64,000 nucleotides of DNA from Salminus brasiliensis (Eukaryota; Chordata; Actinopteri; Characiformes; Bryconidae), in contig NC_132892.1 in assembly GCF_030463535.1 (NCBI RefSeq), positions 30,524,936-30,588,935 on the forward strand, read 5' to 3'. Position 1 is the stretch's first letter. The number at the start of each line of letters is the position of its first letter. Below are positions 35,186 through 47,310 of the stretch, one piece after another. Both the position numbers and the translations under genes were made by a program. A model generated the notes under the pieces. That model saw nothing but the letters and a program-made list of their open reading frames with translations. It did no database searches and was not told the origin of the DNA.

Positions 35186-35289
35186 TGGACCAATAGAAAT
35201 GCTCCACAATGACTTGGAATAAAATCTTTTTTTTTATTGACTTCCTTTGAAGAAGAAGGAGAGCTGGGCAGGGAGGGATTAGATGGCAA

Positions 35290-35840
35290 TGCCAAGACGA
35301 GAAAGATGACTCCACCTTTCCTGCCCAAAAGCCTAGACCTCCCAACGCCGCCGACATGGGCTCTCAGGCTGACAGCAACCTGTATGAGGTGTGTAAACGG
35401 GCCGCCGCCAAACTGGCCATACCTTGGTTAGGTGCACTTAACGAAGAGGGGACCTTTATGATTAAAAACAGCTCCCCCACCTCAAACCCCTACAAACCCC
35501 CTGTCAGGGCCCTGTGTAGTATATAGATAGGACAGCTGGTTTTAGGAGGTACGATCAGCTTTTTGTGTCATAAACTCTTTATAAAAGAAAACCCTTGTCT
35601 TGTCAGCGGTTGTCACACTGGATTGTGGGTGCTATTGCTGTGGCATACGAATGTAGGGCTTACAACTACAGAGAGACATGTTTGCACAATCCTACAGGCT
35701 GCATGTTTCAGGTTCATTCCTTGCCCAAGGTAATTCCCATAGTGAAACACCTCACTCTGTTATCAAATAACCAGGAATTACGTTCAGTAACCGAAACATT
35801 TTTCCACCTCCTGTAAAGTTTCCATTTTTGGGAGATGAGG
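35290..35840 (+). mobile_element. Internally deleted DIRS-like remnant, unit 3
   Basis: Gag-side and recombinase-side pieces as in the other units. The recombinase side reads YRETCLHNPTGC, with small changes from the other copies, and a T-to-A-type shift near 35790 changes the frame end. Confidence 0.5.
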
Positions 35841-35945
35841 ATTTTCATACAGATGCAGCAGACTGACATTAGGTTAGAATGGTTTTCTTATTGTTGCAGA
35901 GTACTATTTTTATGATAATTTCACTGGAGCATCATTTTGGACTTC

Positions 35946-38900
35946 TCAAGCAATCACACATTTTGATTCAATTTTTAGTTCATCAATTTCTGCTCGTAAT
36001 TTTTTAATTTTCACACTTTTTTGACCCTCAGTGAGTTTATGGAGATTCTCCAGAAGCTCATACCGTTTCTGATGCTGTTCAGTGAACAACAGGAAGTGTT
36101 TTTGTCTTTCTTTGAAGTCATTGACCTGCTCTGCCTGCTTCCTGACAATATCTTCATATTTACTCTTCATGTCCTTCATTTCCTGATCATGCTTCTTTTC
36201 CAATTCCTCACGTTCCTTCTTCTCTCTAGCCATGCTTTCTTCCTCTCTCCTCTTAATGTTCTCCTGACATTCTCTTCGTATCTCCTCTTCTCTTTCCTGC
36301 AGTCTTTTTCTTTCTTCTTCTCTTTTCTCGTCTTCTTGTCTTCTTCTCTCCTGCTCTTCCCTCCTCATTTTCTCCATCTCTGCTTCCATTGCACGTTTCT
36401 TTTTCTCGTACTCTTTGTCTTTTTGCTCACTTTCTTCCCTCCACTTTCGTTTCTCCTCCTCTCGACGAAGTCTTTCTTCCTCCATATCCCTTTCAAAGTT
36501 CTCTCTCATTCTGTCTTGTTCTTCTAGTTTTGTTCGTAGTTCTTCAGCGTGTCCTTGCCTTCTCTGACGGTCCTTTTCCTGTAGTTCCTTCATCTGTTTT
36601 TTAGTCTTTTCTTCCCATTCCCTCAGTTTACGCTTCAGGCCGTCTTGTATCTCCTTCTTCTCGTGTTCAGCCTCTTTTATTTTCCTCTCCCAAGTATGCC
36701 TCTCATCCACTTCTTCTTTTCTCCTTCTATCCTCCTCTAGATCTCTCTTTCTAATTTCTTCATCTTGTCTCTTTCTCAGATCTTCCATGGCTTGTTTTTG
36801 TTGATTTCTCAAATGTTCTTTATCTTGTTTGTAATTCTCTTCTCTCTTTTTGTCCTCCTCATCTCTGTCATTCAGCTGCTTTTCAAATTCATCTCTCTGC
36901 TTTTTATTCTCCATTTCTAACTCATTAATCCTGCTTTGCCATTTCTCCATTTGCTTTCTTATTTCTTCTGACCTCACTCTGTCCTCCATCTCCTGTTTCT
37001 TCTTTTCTATTTCATCTTTTTCCTCAAACTCCTTTTTAAGAGTTTCCATCTTTTCTCTATATTTTCTCTCTATTTGCTGTTTTTCATAATCAGCCTTTTG
37101 TTTTTCTTCCTCCAGTCTTTTCTTCAGCTCTTTCATTTCTTGGCTGTATTTGGTTTTTAGTTTCTCTTTTTCAGCTTCAATCTCTTGCTCTTTCTCTTTC
37201 AGAATTTCCTCAATTTTCTTTTTGACGGACATTTCTGCCTCTTGGAACATGCTGTTTGTAAAGAACTGACTTGATGTGTTTGAGTTTATCACAGTTTCAA
37301 TCTGTGTCAGTAGTTCAGACACTTGGGTGCGGTCATTTTTTTCTCGGTTATTGAATAACACAATCCTGTTTCCACAGTCTCTGAGCATCTTATTGACTGG
37401 CTCAATTGTACACTTCTCTATGTACTGGTTTATTGTCTGATCTTCCAGGTCATCTGCTCTAGTGAACAGCACTATGCTGAACATTGCAGCCTTTGGACCA
37501 AAGATCATTTTTATCAGCTCTAAAGTGTCCACATCTTCTTGGCTGATTCTTCCGATGCTCAGTACAATGATGAACGCATGGGGTCCAGGTGCTGACATCG
37601 AGATGCACTTTACAATTTCTTGCTGTATTTCTTTTTTTGACAGTGTGGCATCAAACAGGCCTGGAGTGTCAACAACAGCAACTGTTCTCCCCAGCACCTC
37701 ACCAGTTCCTTTTTGGCAAACCCTTGTCACAGAATTCATACTGGCTTCAGTAACAAATTCCTTTCTTCCCAGGATATTGTTTCCTGTTGCACTCTTTCCA
37801 TTCCCAGTCTTTCCAATCAACACCACTCGTAAGCAACTGGAAACCTGTGCTTCCTCTTCATCACCTGAAGAAAACATTAGTACTAGTTATTCATTGTGTT
37901 ACTTTACAATGTGTTCCTCAGGTAAACCTCATGATTACAGTTTAAAGTGCTGCTCTAAACCCTTTACAAATGTCTGTATTTCTGTTTCAGATTTAAGCTA
38001 TAATTTGGTCAGATCTTCATCTTATTTCTCTCACTACATGAAGAGAATGACACAAGTTATGTAAATTAATTTCCTGAGCAAACTCAGTACTGAGCATGTC
38101 CAAATAATGTGCAGCTCTAGGAGTATTGGTGTAGTTTTGGTGTAGTTGTAATCAGGTACCAGCAACATCTACAGGAGAATATCAGATTATCCATCTGTTG
38201 CCTGAAGCGTAACTGTAAATGGGCCAAGAAAAAGATACTAGGCACACAAATATGTCTAAAAAGAAATGGGTAAAGCAGGAGAAAATCCCCATTTTGAAGT
38301 CGTAGGACTCTAAAAAGAGTCCTCCACCCAGTATTGCAAAATTAAACCCGATTATCGAAAATGTTTGACTGATGTTCACATACTTATTTTCAAATATATT
38401 TAATTTTGGATAATTCTAAAATAAAATAAAATAAATAAACTTATATTATAAACTATAATATATTATTATGATTATTATGATGATTATCATCATGTTTTTC
38501 TAGTTTAAGAACTTATGATAAAGATCTAATGACATTTATGATTACATTTATTTAAAAAAACTGAGTCACAAGCTTTCTAACAACATGTTATCATTTAATG
38601 AAGAATAAGTATGAACACAACACAAATACATACACAAATACAATATTTTCCAATAAGAACTGCCATGCCGAAGATGCTTCTGTGATCTAAATATCATAGA
38701 TTTGTGAGTAGATCTTAAACAAGCTGGGCAGCAAGACACCCCAATAACATTTTAGAACTAGAGGCCTTCTACAAAGAGGAGTGGGCAAACATCCAACTAC
38801 AAGAACCGAAAGACATTTAGCTACAAAAACCGTGTGTGAGCTTTCTGCTAAAGCTGGTGTTAAAGTCTCTGTAAGGTTGCCAACATTTGAACACTGATGA

Positions 38901-41900
38901 TTTAGACTTTTATGTTGTGATGGAAAATTTCAAAATATTATGTTTTATATTTGATTAGCTACAGAGGGTGTGTTTACTACTTCTCAATTACAAAAAGATG
39001 TAATTTGACCAAGGGTGCCCAGTCATTTTTATTGGAATCTGCAGCCACTGTGGCTTCCACTGGACACTGCTGATGTAAATTGAAAGCAGTGTTCATACTG
39101 TTCAGGTTGATTTAAATTATAGACAGTAATAAACACTGATTAATCTTATTTTGTCTGTGTGTATAACTATATTCCAATACACTGCTTTTAAATATAATAT
39201 TTGACATTCTTTGTTAATACAGTGTCCAGAATCACTGCTGAAGAACTCTGAGGGATTGCTTGAATGAACATAGTCAAAGCACCTACCTTCTGACTGGAGC
39301 TTCCTCCTTAACTCCTGGATTTCCTTCTCCTTTTTGCTCAGCTCTTCTTTATGCTCTTCCTCCACTTCACGTCTGACTCTTTCTTCCAGAGCCCTCACAT
39401 ACATGTCAAGAGAATACGGCTGTGCTTCTATCTTTTTTATAATATCCTCCAGCAGCTTTTCACCTGCTTGTTTGAAGGATTTCCTCAACTCTGTTTTCAC
39501 TATTATGTGTCTCTGATCACACACAGAAAGAAAGTCCCTTATTTCAGTAAACTCTGTGACAGGTTGACTGACAGCATGCTCTGTTGTAAACAGGACTATT
39601 AAATTGTCTTTCACTCTGGAGCTGAAACTGTCCTGAATCTTCTTCATTTCTCCTTTGTGTTCATCAGTGAGGGGACCAACAGGAACGACGAAGAGGAAAG
39701 CATGGACTCCAGGGTCACAGAGAGAGACACAGTGGAGAGCTTCATACTTCACTTCCTTCTCTTGAGTGTAGCAGAGAGCTGGTATCTCCACCAGGGTAAC
39801 TGAGCGTCCAGACACTACTCCAGCTCTCCTCACACACATTAAGCTGGGCTCTGGACTGTGCTGGCTCTGGCCCAGTATGAGGTCTGATATGGAGGCTTTC
39901 TGTGCTCCATCATGCCCACACAGCACCAAGTTCAACCTCTGTGACTCTAAATGAGAAAAACAACATATCTTATTAGTCAGGTTTAGAACAGAGACGTCTA
40001 CAATTAAGAACGAGAAATTCACATGAGCAAAACTGCCCCCTTCACTGGACCCCAAGTCTAAAAGTCTGAACATTTTAATTAACATTTAAATTGTGGCCAA
40101 CTAAGAGCTGAATTATTGATGTATTTCTGTGTAAACTGTTCACATAGTAATAATATAGGGGTGAGAAACATTTCATTTAAAACTAGAAACGTGCATTTCC
40201 ATAGGAAACTGCAGAATAATCATGCAGCTGAATTGTGCAGGTCAATTCTAGGTGGTTGCTAGGCAGTTGCTGTACTGTTTCAACTAACAGTACCAACTGC
40301 ATAGAAATTATGGTTGGTAAGTTGCTTACTATGGTCTTGCTAATCAGTTTCTCTGCTGTTCCAAGTGGCTGCTATGCTGTTGCCAAGCAGTTGCTATGTT
40401 TCCCAGGGTGTTGCTAAATGGGTGTTTTTTGTTAAATGGGGGTGGGGTGCTGCTAGACAGTCGCTATCCCATACATGATGGTTGACATGGTGTAACTAGG
40501 TGATTGCTATGTTGTTCAAGGTAATTGCTATGTGGCAACTATGATCTCCCCACATGGTTGCAATGGAGTTGCTATGTGGTTGCTATGCTATTTACGGTGG
40601 TTGCGATGTGGCAGTTATAATTTTCCACATGGCTGCAATGGTGTTACTAAGAATACTGCTATTATTAAATTTAGACCATCGGTTCCATTGAGATATGGTG
40701 GAAAAAACTTGCCTGTCTTGAAAACTGGGGCATTGATTTGGCCGTCAGAAATCTGGGAGAAAAATAGCTTTGCACAATCATCCATGTATTACTCACCCAA
40801 GTCATCCTGTTTACCACCACGAGAGAATATCTGCATCAGGCCCCCAAATCTTCCTCCTGGTTGTGGAATATAAATCATGAGCATAGTAAGGTGATTATTA
40901 CAGTTTTCTGTAATAGTGCAATTCTAATACCTGATTTATTGCAAACAGTGATCAATTTCAACTAATGAAACTGTTTTTAACGGAATTTTTGTGACATACT
41001 TTTCTTTTTCGGTGCTGTCGGTTGAGCCGCTCTCTGTGCCGTTGATTCAGTCTCTGTCTGTGCCGTTGATTCAGTCTCTGTCTGTGCCGTTGATTCAGTC
41101 TCTGTCTGTGCCGTTGATTCAGTGTCTCTCTGTGCCGTTGATTCAGTGTCTCTCTGTGCCGTTGATTCAGTCTCTGTCTGTGCCGTTGATTCAGTCTCTG
41201 TCTGTGCCGTTGATTCAGTCTCTGTCTGTGTTGTTGATTCAATCTCTGTCTGTGTTGTTGATTCAGTCTCTGTGTGTGTTGTTGATTCAGTCTCTGTGTG
41301 TGTTGTTGATTCAGTCTCTGTCTGTGCGGTTGATTCAGTCTCTGTCTGTGCTGTCGGTTCAGTCTCTGTCTTTTCAGTTGATTCAGTCTCTTGTGTTGTT
41401 GATTCAGTGTCTGTCTGTGCTGTTGATTCAGTGTCTCTCTGTGCCGTTGATTCAGTCTTTGTCTGTGCCGTTGATTCAGTCTTTGTCTGTGCTGTTGATT
41501 CAGTCTCTGTGTGTGTTGTTGATTCAGTCTCTGTCTGTGCCGTTGATTCAGTGTCTGTCTGTGCCGTTGATTCAGTGTCTGTCTGTGCCGTTGATTCAGT
41601 GTCTGTCTGTGCCGTTGATTCAGTCTCTGTCTGTGCCGTCGATTCAGTCTCTGTCTTTTCAGTTGATTCAGTCTCTTGTGTTGTTGATTCAGTGTCTGTC
41701 TGTGCTGTTGATTCAGTGTCTCTCTGTGCCGTTGATTCAGTCTTTGTCTGTGCTGTTGATTCAGTCTTTGTCTGTGCTGTTGATTCAGTCTCTGTGTGTG
41801 TTGTTGATTCAGTCTCTGTCTGTGCCGTTGATTCAGGGTTTGTCTGTGTTGTTGATTCAGGGTCTGTTGGTGGTCGAAGCTTTTGCTGTTCTGTTGCAGG

Positions 41901-44900
41901 TGGAGTCATCACAAATACCTCCCATTTAAGGTGACCTCCTCCATTCTCTTCAACCATCTTCTCCATCAGCTCCACAAGAGCAGACGGACTGCTTCCACTT
42001 CTAAAGTCAAAATGCCAGTTACTGAACTCTGCTATGATCTCATCAGAGACATTCTCTTCACCTGGATCTACACTGCTGCCGGGTTGCGTCAGCACTATGG
42101 TGTGTTTACAGGCCTCCTCAGATAAAGACCGGAGGATGAAATTCAGCTGTTTCCTGTCTGCCTCAGTGAAGTCGTCTCGCTGTAGGACCAGAACTAGAAC
42201 ACGAGGTCCAGGAGGACACAGAGACATGCACTCTCTCACTCGCTCATCCAGTTCCTCGTTAGAGAGTTCAGTATCAAACAGGTGAGGAGTGGTGACGAGG
42301 CTGAAGCTTTTTCCCTTCACGTTTCCTCTTGCTCCCTCACTGCGGTGAGGAGGAGTTTCAGCATCGAACGCATCTCTTCCCAGAATGAAGTTTCCCACTC
42401 TTCTGTTTTCCTGGTCGTTCTTCCCCAGCAGCAGAATCCGCACTGCGTAATGACAGCGATACTCTTAAATCCACAATATTTCCCACAATTTCATGCAAAT
42501 TCAAAAACACTCTAATGGTTAATGGTCCAACTTATGATTTCTGAAGAACAGAACATTTAAATGTAATTCAAAGAATTCAGTGTAGTAAATCCAGAGAGTA
42601 GGAATTCAGTGTAATTTACTGAATGGAGGCGGGGTTAGACTTCGCCTCCTCCGAGGTTGTAATGGATCTGTGCCACAAACAGGAGTTACGAGTTACTTTC
42701 CCATGTACTAATGTTATGCAGCTGTGACATCTAATGCTAGGTGGAAGGCCACGTTAGGTCTCTATCTGTAAATCTAGAAGCATTCCAACAAACTCCAACA
42801 AACCAAACAGCAAATTCTTCAACATTAATATATTACTACATTACCTGAAAATGAGCATCTGGTTATAAAGACACACATTATTAGTTAAAAACGTTCCAGT
42901 TTGCACTGAATTTCACATTCCTCCAGTGATTTCACATCTGTTTGAACTGCACACTTCACATCAGTCTACTCCCTCTACTATAAAGTCAACACTGGTTTTG
43001 GTTTGAGCCTGTCATACCTGCCTCTGTTCTGTTCTGTCATACCTGCCACTGTTCTGTTCTGTCATACCTGCCACTGTTCTGTTCTGTCATGCCTGCCTCT
43101 GTTCTGTTCTGTCATACCTGCCTCTGTTCTGTTCTGTCATACCTGCCACTGTTCTGTTCTGTCATACCTGCCACTGTTCTGTTCTGTCATACCTGCCTCT
43201 GTTCTGTTCTGTCATACCTGCCTCTGTTCTGTTCTGTCATACCTGCCACTGTTCTGTTCTGTCATGCCTGCCACTGTTCTGTCATGCCTGCCACTGTTCT
43301 GTTCTGTCATACCTGCCACTGTTCTGTTCTGTTCTGTCATACCTGCCACTGTTCTGTTCTGTCCTGTCATACCTGCCTCTGTTCTGTTCTGTCATACCTG
43401 CCTCTGTTCTGTTCTGTCATACCTGCCACTATTCTGTTCTGTCATACCTGCCACTGTTCTGTTCTGTCATGCCTGCCTCTGTTCTGTCATGCCTGCCACT
43501 GTTCTGTTCTGTCATGCCTGCCACTGTTCTGTTCTGTCATACCTGCCTCTGTTCTGTTCTGTCATACCTGCCACTGTTCTGTTCTGTCATACCTGCCTCT
43601 GTTCTGTTCTGTCATACCTGCCTCTGTTCTGTTCTGTCATACCTGCCACTATTCTGTTCTGTCATACCTGCCACTGTTCTGTTCTGTCATGCCTGCCTCT
43701 GTTCTGTCATGCCTGCCACTGTTCTGTTCTGTCATACCTGCCACTGTTCTGTTCTGTTCTGTCATACCTGCCACTGTTCTGTTCTGTCCTGTCATACCTG
43801 CCACTGTTCTGTTCTGTCATACCTGCCGCTGTTCTGTTCTGTCATGTCTGCCTCTGTTCTGTTCTGTCATGTCTGCCTCTGTTCTGTTCTGTCATGCCTG
43901 CCTCTGTTCTGTTCTGTCATGCCTGCCACTGTTCTGTCATGCCTGCCACTGTTCTGTCATGCCTGCCACTGTTCTGTTCTGTCATACCTGCCTCTGTTCT
44001 GTTCTGTCATACCTGCCACTGTTCTGTTCTGTCATACCTGCCTCTGTTCTGTTCTGTCATACTTGCCACTGTTCTGTTCTGTCATACCTGCCTCTGTTCT
44101 GTTCTGTCATACCTGCCACTGTTCTGTTCTGTCATACCTGCCTCTGTTCTGTTCTGTCATACTTGCCTCTGTTCTGTCATGTCTGCCTCTGTTTTGTGTT
44201 GCTGTGTGCTCCAAAGCTCTGTTTGCGTCTTGTCTGTCCTAGCCCTACCTGTCCATTAGTGTTTCCACCAGTGTCTCCTTTGTAACCACGCCCCCTTGTT
44301 ACTCTCAGGTGTTCCTCATTATCCTCTGTATAAGTTACACTTTGTTTCAGTTGTGCCTTGTCTGGTCTTGTGCATGTTTGTGTTCATGATTGTGGGCGTT
44401 CATGTTTTTGTTTGTTTTGTTTTATATTTCTATATTAATAAATATCCTGTGTGTCCGCCTCCGTCTCCAAGTGTGAAAAACCGTGACAGAAGACCAGACC
44501 CACAAATGGATGTAGCAGGTAATCCCTGGGCCAGATGCGCTCTTAGGAAGGAGAAAGAGCCCTTCTCCACCCGAGGCTGCAGGAGACGGTTTTCCCTGCA
44601 GGAGAGGGTTCCCGGGTTCCCGGGTCTCTCCCTCATTTGAAAGTTTTCCCCTATGGAATGGGGAGGACTTTGAGGCAGAGATAGGGCTTGGTGCGGTTAG
44701 TCTGAGGGCAATGTAGACAAGGCTAACCGGGGAGCCTGGCATGAGCATCCTAGCTAGTGGGACATTTTTTACTTTCTCATGTACGTGCCCATTGCACCAG
44801 AGGAGGCTGTTTAAGCTCCAGCGTCTGTGCCCAAGGTCCCAGCTCCAGTGTCTTCGTCCAGGCCTCCTGCCTCTGTTCCTGTCCCAGCAGTGGTGTCTGC

Positions 44901-45677
44901 ATCTGCTACAGGGCAAGCAGTGCAGGCTGCCCCTGTTTCTGTTCCGGCAGTGGTATCTGCGCCTGCTACCAGAGCCGGCCCCCAGGTCGTCTGCTCCAGT
45001 GCCTATGGCTCCCAGGTCGTCTGCTCCAGTGCCTATGGCTCCCAGGTCGTCTGCTCCAGTGCCTATGGCTCCAAGGTCGTCTCCCCCAGTGGCAGCGAAG
45101 AATTTGGTATGACAGCGGTTCCCAATCTTAGTCTGGAAGTAACCCTAACTCTGAATCCAAATAATCAGTTCATTAACAAGCCGTGTGTGTGTGAGAAAAC
45201 CCTAAAATGTCCAGGGTGAGAAACTATGCTGTTTTATTTTTGCCTCTACTCAGGAATGATCACTCTGTGTCACCAGTGTTTGATATTAAATGTATTTATT
45301 TATAATGTATCAGTGTTTTATTATAAAACTGTTGTTTTTACTAGTAATTACACCTGATCAAATACCACTGGCTTTAAATGATCTAATGAACTGTGATTTA
45401 TAGAAACAGGTCAGTATTAATACATTTCAGTACATTAAATAAGTAAGTAAGTAAGTAAGTAAAGTTTTCACATATAAAAGGTGCTGAATATGTGGTTAAA
45501 CCTCGTATAGACTCTGGTAGTAACTCACTACTATCACTGTCTCTGTCTATAAGACACACTGCTGAACTGCATTAAACACTGGACTGGAACAGGCTTCTCT
45601 TTTTCATTACTCATTATTTTAAAATGATTTTAATTGGGTTTTACAGAAACTGGATACTTACAGATACTCGACGCCAT
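35946..45677 (-). CDS. Triple-AIG1-domain GIMAP-like GTPase, unit 3
   Basis: Exons on the minus strand: 45662-45677, 42620-42667, 41000-42442, 40797-40856, 39287-39946, 35946-37864; joined frame about 1381 residues. AIG1 domain 1 and about 35 repeats fall in residues 22-502, the linker in 503-522, AIG1 domain 2 in 523-742, and canonical domain 3 plus coiled coil and CVIA in 743-1381. Exon 5 lacks four codons (12 bases) present in units 1 and 2, and begins ESQRL because its acceptor reads TTTAG/AG. The exon 2 donor is GTAAAT, weaker than the GTAAGT of the other copies. Intron 1 is about 3 kb, enlarged by a Gypsy-like LTR and minisatellite. The frame is intact, so the gene may be active, but exon 2 use could be reduced; loss of exon 2 would keep the frame. 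Confidence 0.83.
40249..40613. repeat. Degenerate GTTGCTAKG repeat in intron 4, unit 3
   Basis: Same family and position as in the other units. Confidence 0.75.
41029..41866 (-). repeat. Coding 24-bp VNTR, exon 3 of unit 3 (about 35 copies)
   Basis: Consensus TESTAQTE, with a run of TESTTHTE units and two copies of a recurring block that contains TESTTQETESTEKTETE, also found twice in unit 1. This block-level sharing suggests the unit 1 and unit 3 arrays descend from one longer array or have exchanged sequence. Confidence 0.9.
43010..44185. repeat. 25-bp minisatellite inside the LTR
   Basis: About 45 copies of a 25-bp unit that begins TCATACCTGCC and ends TGTTCTGTTCTG. Position 12 alternates A/T, the fifth base alternates A/G, and some units lose or gain TTCTG. 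A distinctive pair (GTTCTGTTCTGTTCTG unit followed by a GTCCTG unit) occurs at 43321 and again at 43746, 425 bases apart, showing multi-unit duplication. It is open in several frames only because of its composition. Confidence 0.92.
43010..44488 (+). mobile_element. Ty3/Gypsy-like LTR in intron 1 of unit 3
   Basis: Begins TGTCA and ends TGACA, the short inverted ends of an LTR. Inside are a CACGCCCCC box (about 44286-44294), a TATAAG box (44329-44334) and an AATAAA signal (44437-44442) in the order of U3, R and U5. It is directly followed by GAAGACCAGACCCACAAATG, where fish Gypsy elements have a primer site and the start of gag. Most of the U3-side sequence is a 25-bp minisatellite. No second LTR is seen, so the element is partial. 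It lies opposite in strand to the host gene. Confidence 0.6.
44489..45097 (+). mobile_element. Gypsy-like internal fragment with 30-bp repeats
   Basis: Starts with an ATG frame (44506-44640, MDVAGNPWARCALRKEKEPF) at the usual gag position, soon ended by a stop. Downstream lies Ala/Pro/Val/Ser-rich sequence with four copies of a 30-bp unit (CCCAGGTCGT at 44981, 45011 and 45041, and a variant at 45071). The right edge joins unit DNA at GCGAAGAATTT, which aligns with GGTGAAGAATTC of unit 2 (about 30079). No reverse transcriptase or integrase is present. Confidence 0.5.
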
Positions 45678-45775
45678 TTCTGGGGGCTTTTGGAGCTGAA
45701 ATCTAAAGTGGAATCAGGAAACTTTCAGCAGCTCCCTCTCCGAATCACAGGATCTGGTGTTTATAGTGTAGACTA
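45678..45775 (-). promoter_or_regulatory. TATA-type promoter of the unit 3 GIMAP-like gene
   Basis: TATAAA on the minus strand at 45760-45765, same spacing to the exon 1 ATG as in the other units. Confidence 0.5.
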
Positions 45776-45924
45776 TTATTTATCCTCACATTTAGTCTGA
45801 AAGCTCATCTTACATCTCACTTCTAAATATAGCGTAATCTGAAGCCCTGGGTCCGCCTCTCTGATCCAGGGTCTGTCTGTGGCTCTGTCTTCATAACTTT
45901 CATAACGACATATTCATATTCACA

Positions 45925-46123
45925 GTATTGTTGAGTCCTACCTGGGTTTAAACCTACACTGGGATCAGTTCACTCACTGTATGTGCTCCTGAGCACTTGG
46001 GGTCTACGCCTAATTCCTAAACTCCATTTCTGCGTCATTACAATTCACACATCTGCCACTAGATGGCGCTATAGTATCATCAGCGGCTGTTACAGCGCTG
46101 TCTCTTTACTGATGGTTTGCCAG
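45925..46123 (+). promoter_or_regulatory. CTCF-like site and orphan splice donor, unit 3
   Basis: CCACTAGATGGCGC at 46056-46069, then GTTTGCCAG/GTAAGT with GT at 46124. The AT-rich spacer 46124-46500 that follows shows no gene. Confidence 0.5.
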
Positions 46124-46500
46124 GTAAGTAAGGTAAGGCAAGACGACTGTAAGCACACCTTCAATTCAGATATTTTAATATTCCAGTGAAGTACACTGAA
46201 GTTATGCAAAACTATAGTCCATATTTATCGAAATATGATATTATTTATGTAAACAAAATAGTACAGATGTAATGTACCCTTCTCACCAACGATTGCTGTT
46301 GTTTATTCTTGTAAGAATGATTTCAGCCCTTAGATTACTGCTATAATACACAGTACACACAAATATATCATACCATTAATTATGCTTATTCATAACACAT
46401 GACATCATCTTTTGATAAATACATTAATTAATAATAAAAAGACAGAAAAAGGTATATTACTGTACATAAATATACTCTTAATATTATAAATAAAACGACT

Positions 46501-46959
46501 GGAATCCAATCAGGATACTTCATACCCTTATTACTGTGATTGACAGGTGTTTGAACCAATCGGCGTCCTGTATTGTCCCACCAACGGCCAATCGTTGGTC
46601 AAACTGAGCAGGTTCAGCTGCGGGTCTGGGGAGGAGGGGGCGGGACAGGCAGTTCTCCAGTGTTTTGTAATTAGTCTGCGGTAGACATTTAAAACTACTG
46701 CGGTCATTTAGCACTCGCTGTTCCCTGTTGGTCCTTTAAAAATCTCAAATCCCTCGTTTGAAGCCAACACGGCAGCTCTGATGATCTGTAAACCATACCC
46801 CTCACCAACTACCTGGTGAAATGAGCTGAAGATCAGCGAATGAACGCAGCGGGTCACGAGCCGGAGTCTCCGTTTTTAAATGAAAACGCTCGCGAGTTCA
46901 GTTCTGAGGTAAACCGTTGAGAACCGTTGGAGCTCCGAGCTTCGCTTAGGCTCTTTCAG
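46501..46959 (+). promoter_or_regulatory. Promoter-like block at the unit 3/4 border (single copy)
   Basis: Complete CCAAT/GC-box block ending at CTTTCAG/GTGAG (GT at 46960). As in unit 3 the partial upstream copy and its TAG array are missing, but the fusion point differs: here the upstream part keeps ATTAATTAATAATAAAAAG, whereas the unit 3 fusion already reads ATTAATGAATATTAAAAAG. The intron-like spacer 46960-47310 follows. Confidence 0.55.
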
Positions 46960-47310
46960 GTGAGACCAGTGTGTTTAATAACCCTCAATATTTACTCATA
47001 TTTAATGTAGAGTTCAGCTGTTTGTGCTGCTTTTTACACAGTAACATTGGTTGAGACTGGATATGTAGAAATACTCAAGTATTTGAACTGTTTAACGGGC
47101 TTATAAGTTACAGCTCTGTTCAGAAATCGTCAAGTAAACACAGATTTAGGAGCTGCTGGTGTTAAATATTAAACCCACACAGATTAAGACTAATGAAACT
47201 ATATATTATCATGTTTATTGAGGGAAAATCCAATGTTCAAATTAGCTCACTACAATTTCCTAATTTAACCACATTCCTCAACGACTTCTCATCAGTCTGT
47301 TCCCACTGGG

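Noticed and set aside
43010-44185. CRISPR-like appearance of regular repeats
   Set aside because: Contiguous tandem units without unique spacers, in a vertebrate intron.
43003-44285. Three overlapping plus-strand frames of about 260-420 codons (CSVIPATVLFCHTC-type)
   Set aside because: Shadow of the 25-bp minisatellite: three units make 75 bases, so all frames cycle through the same peptide.
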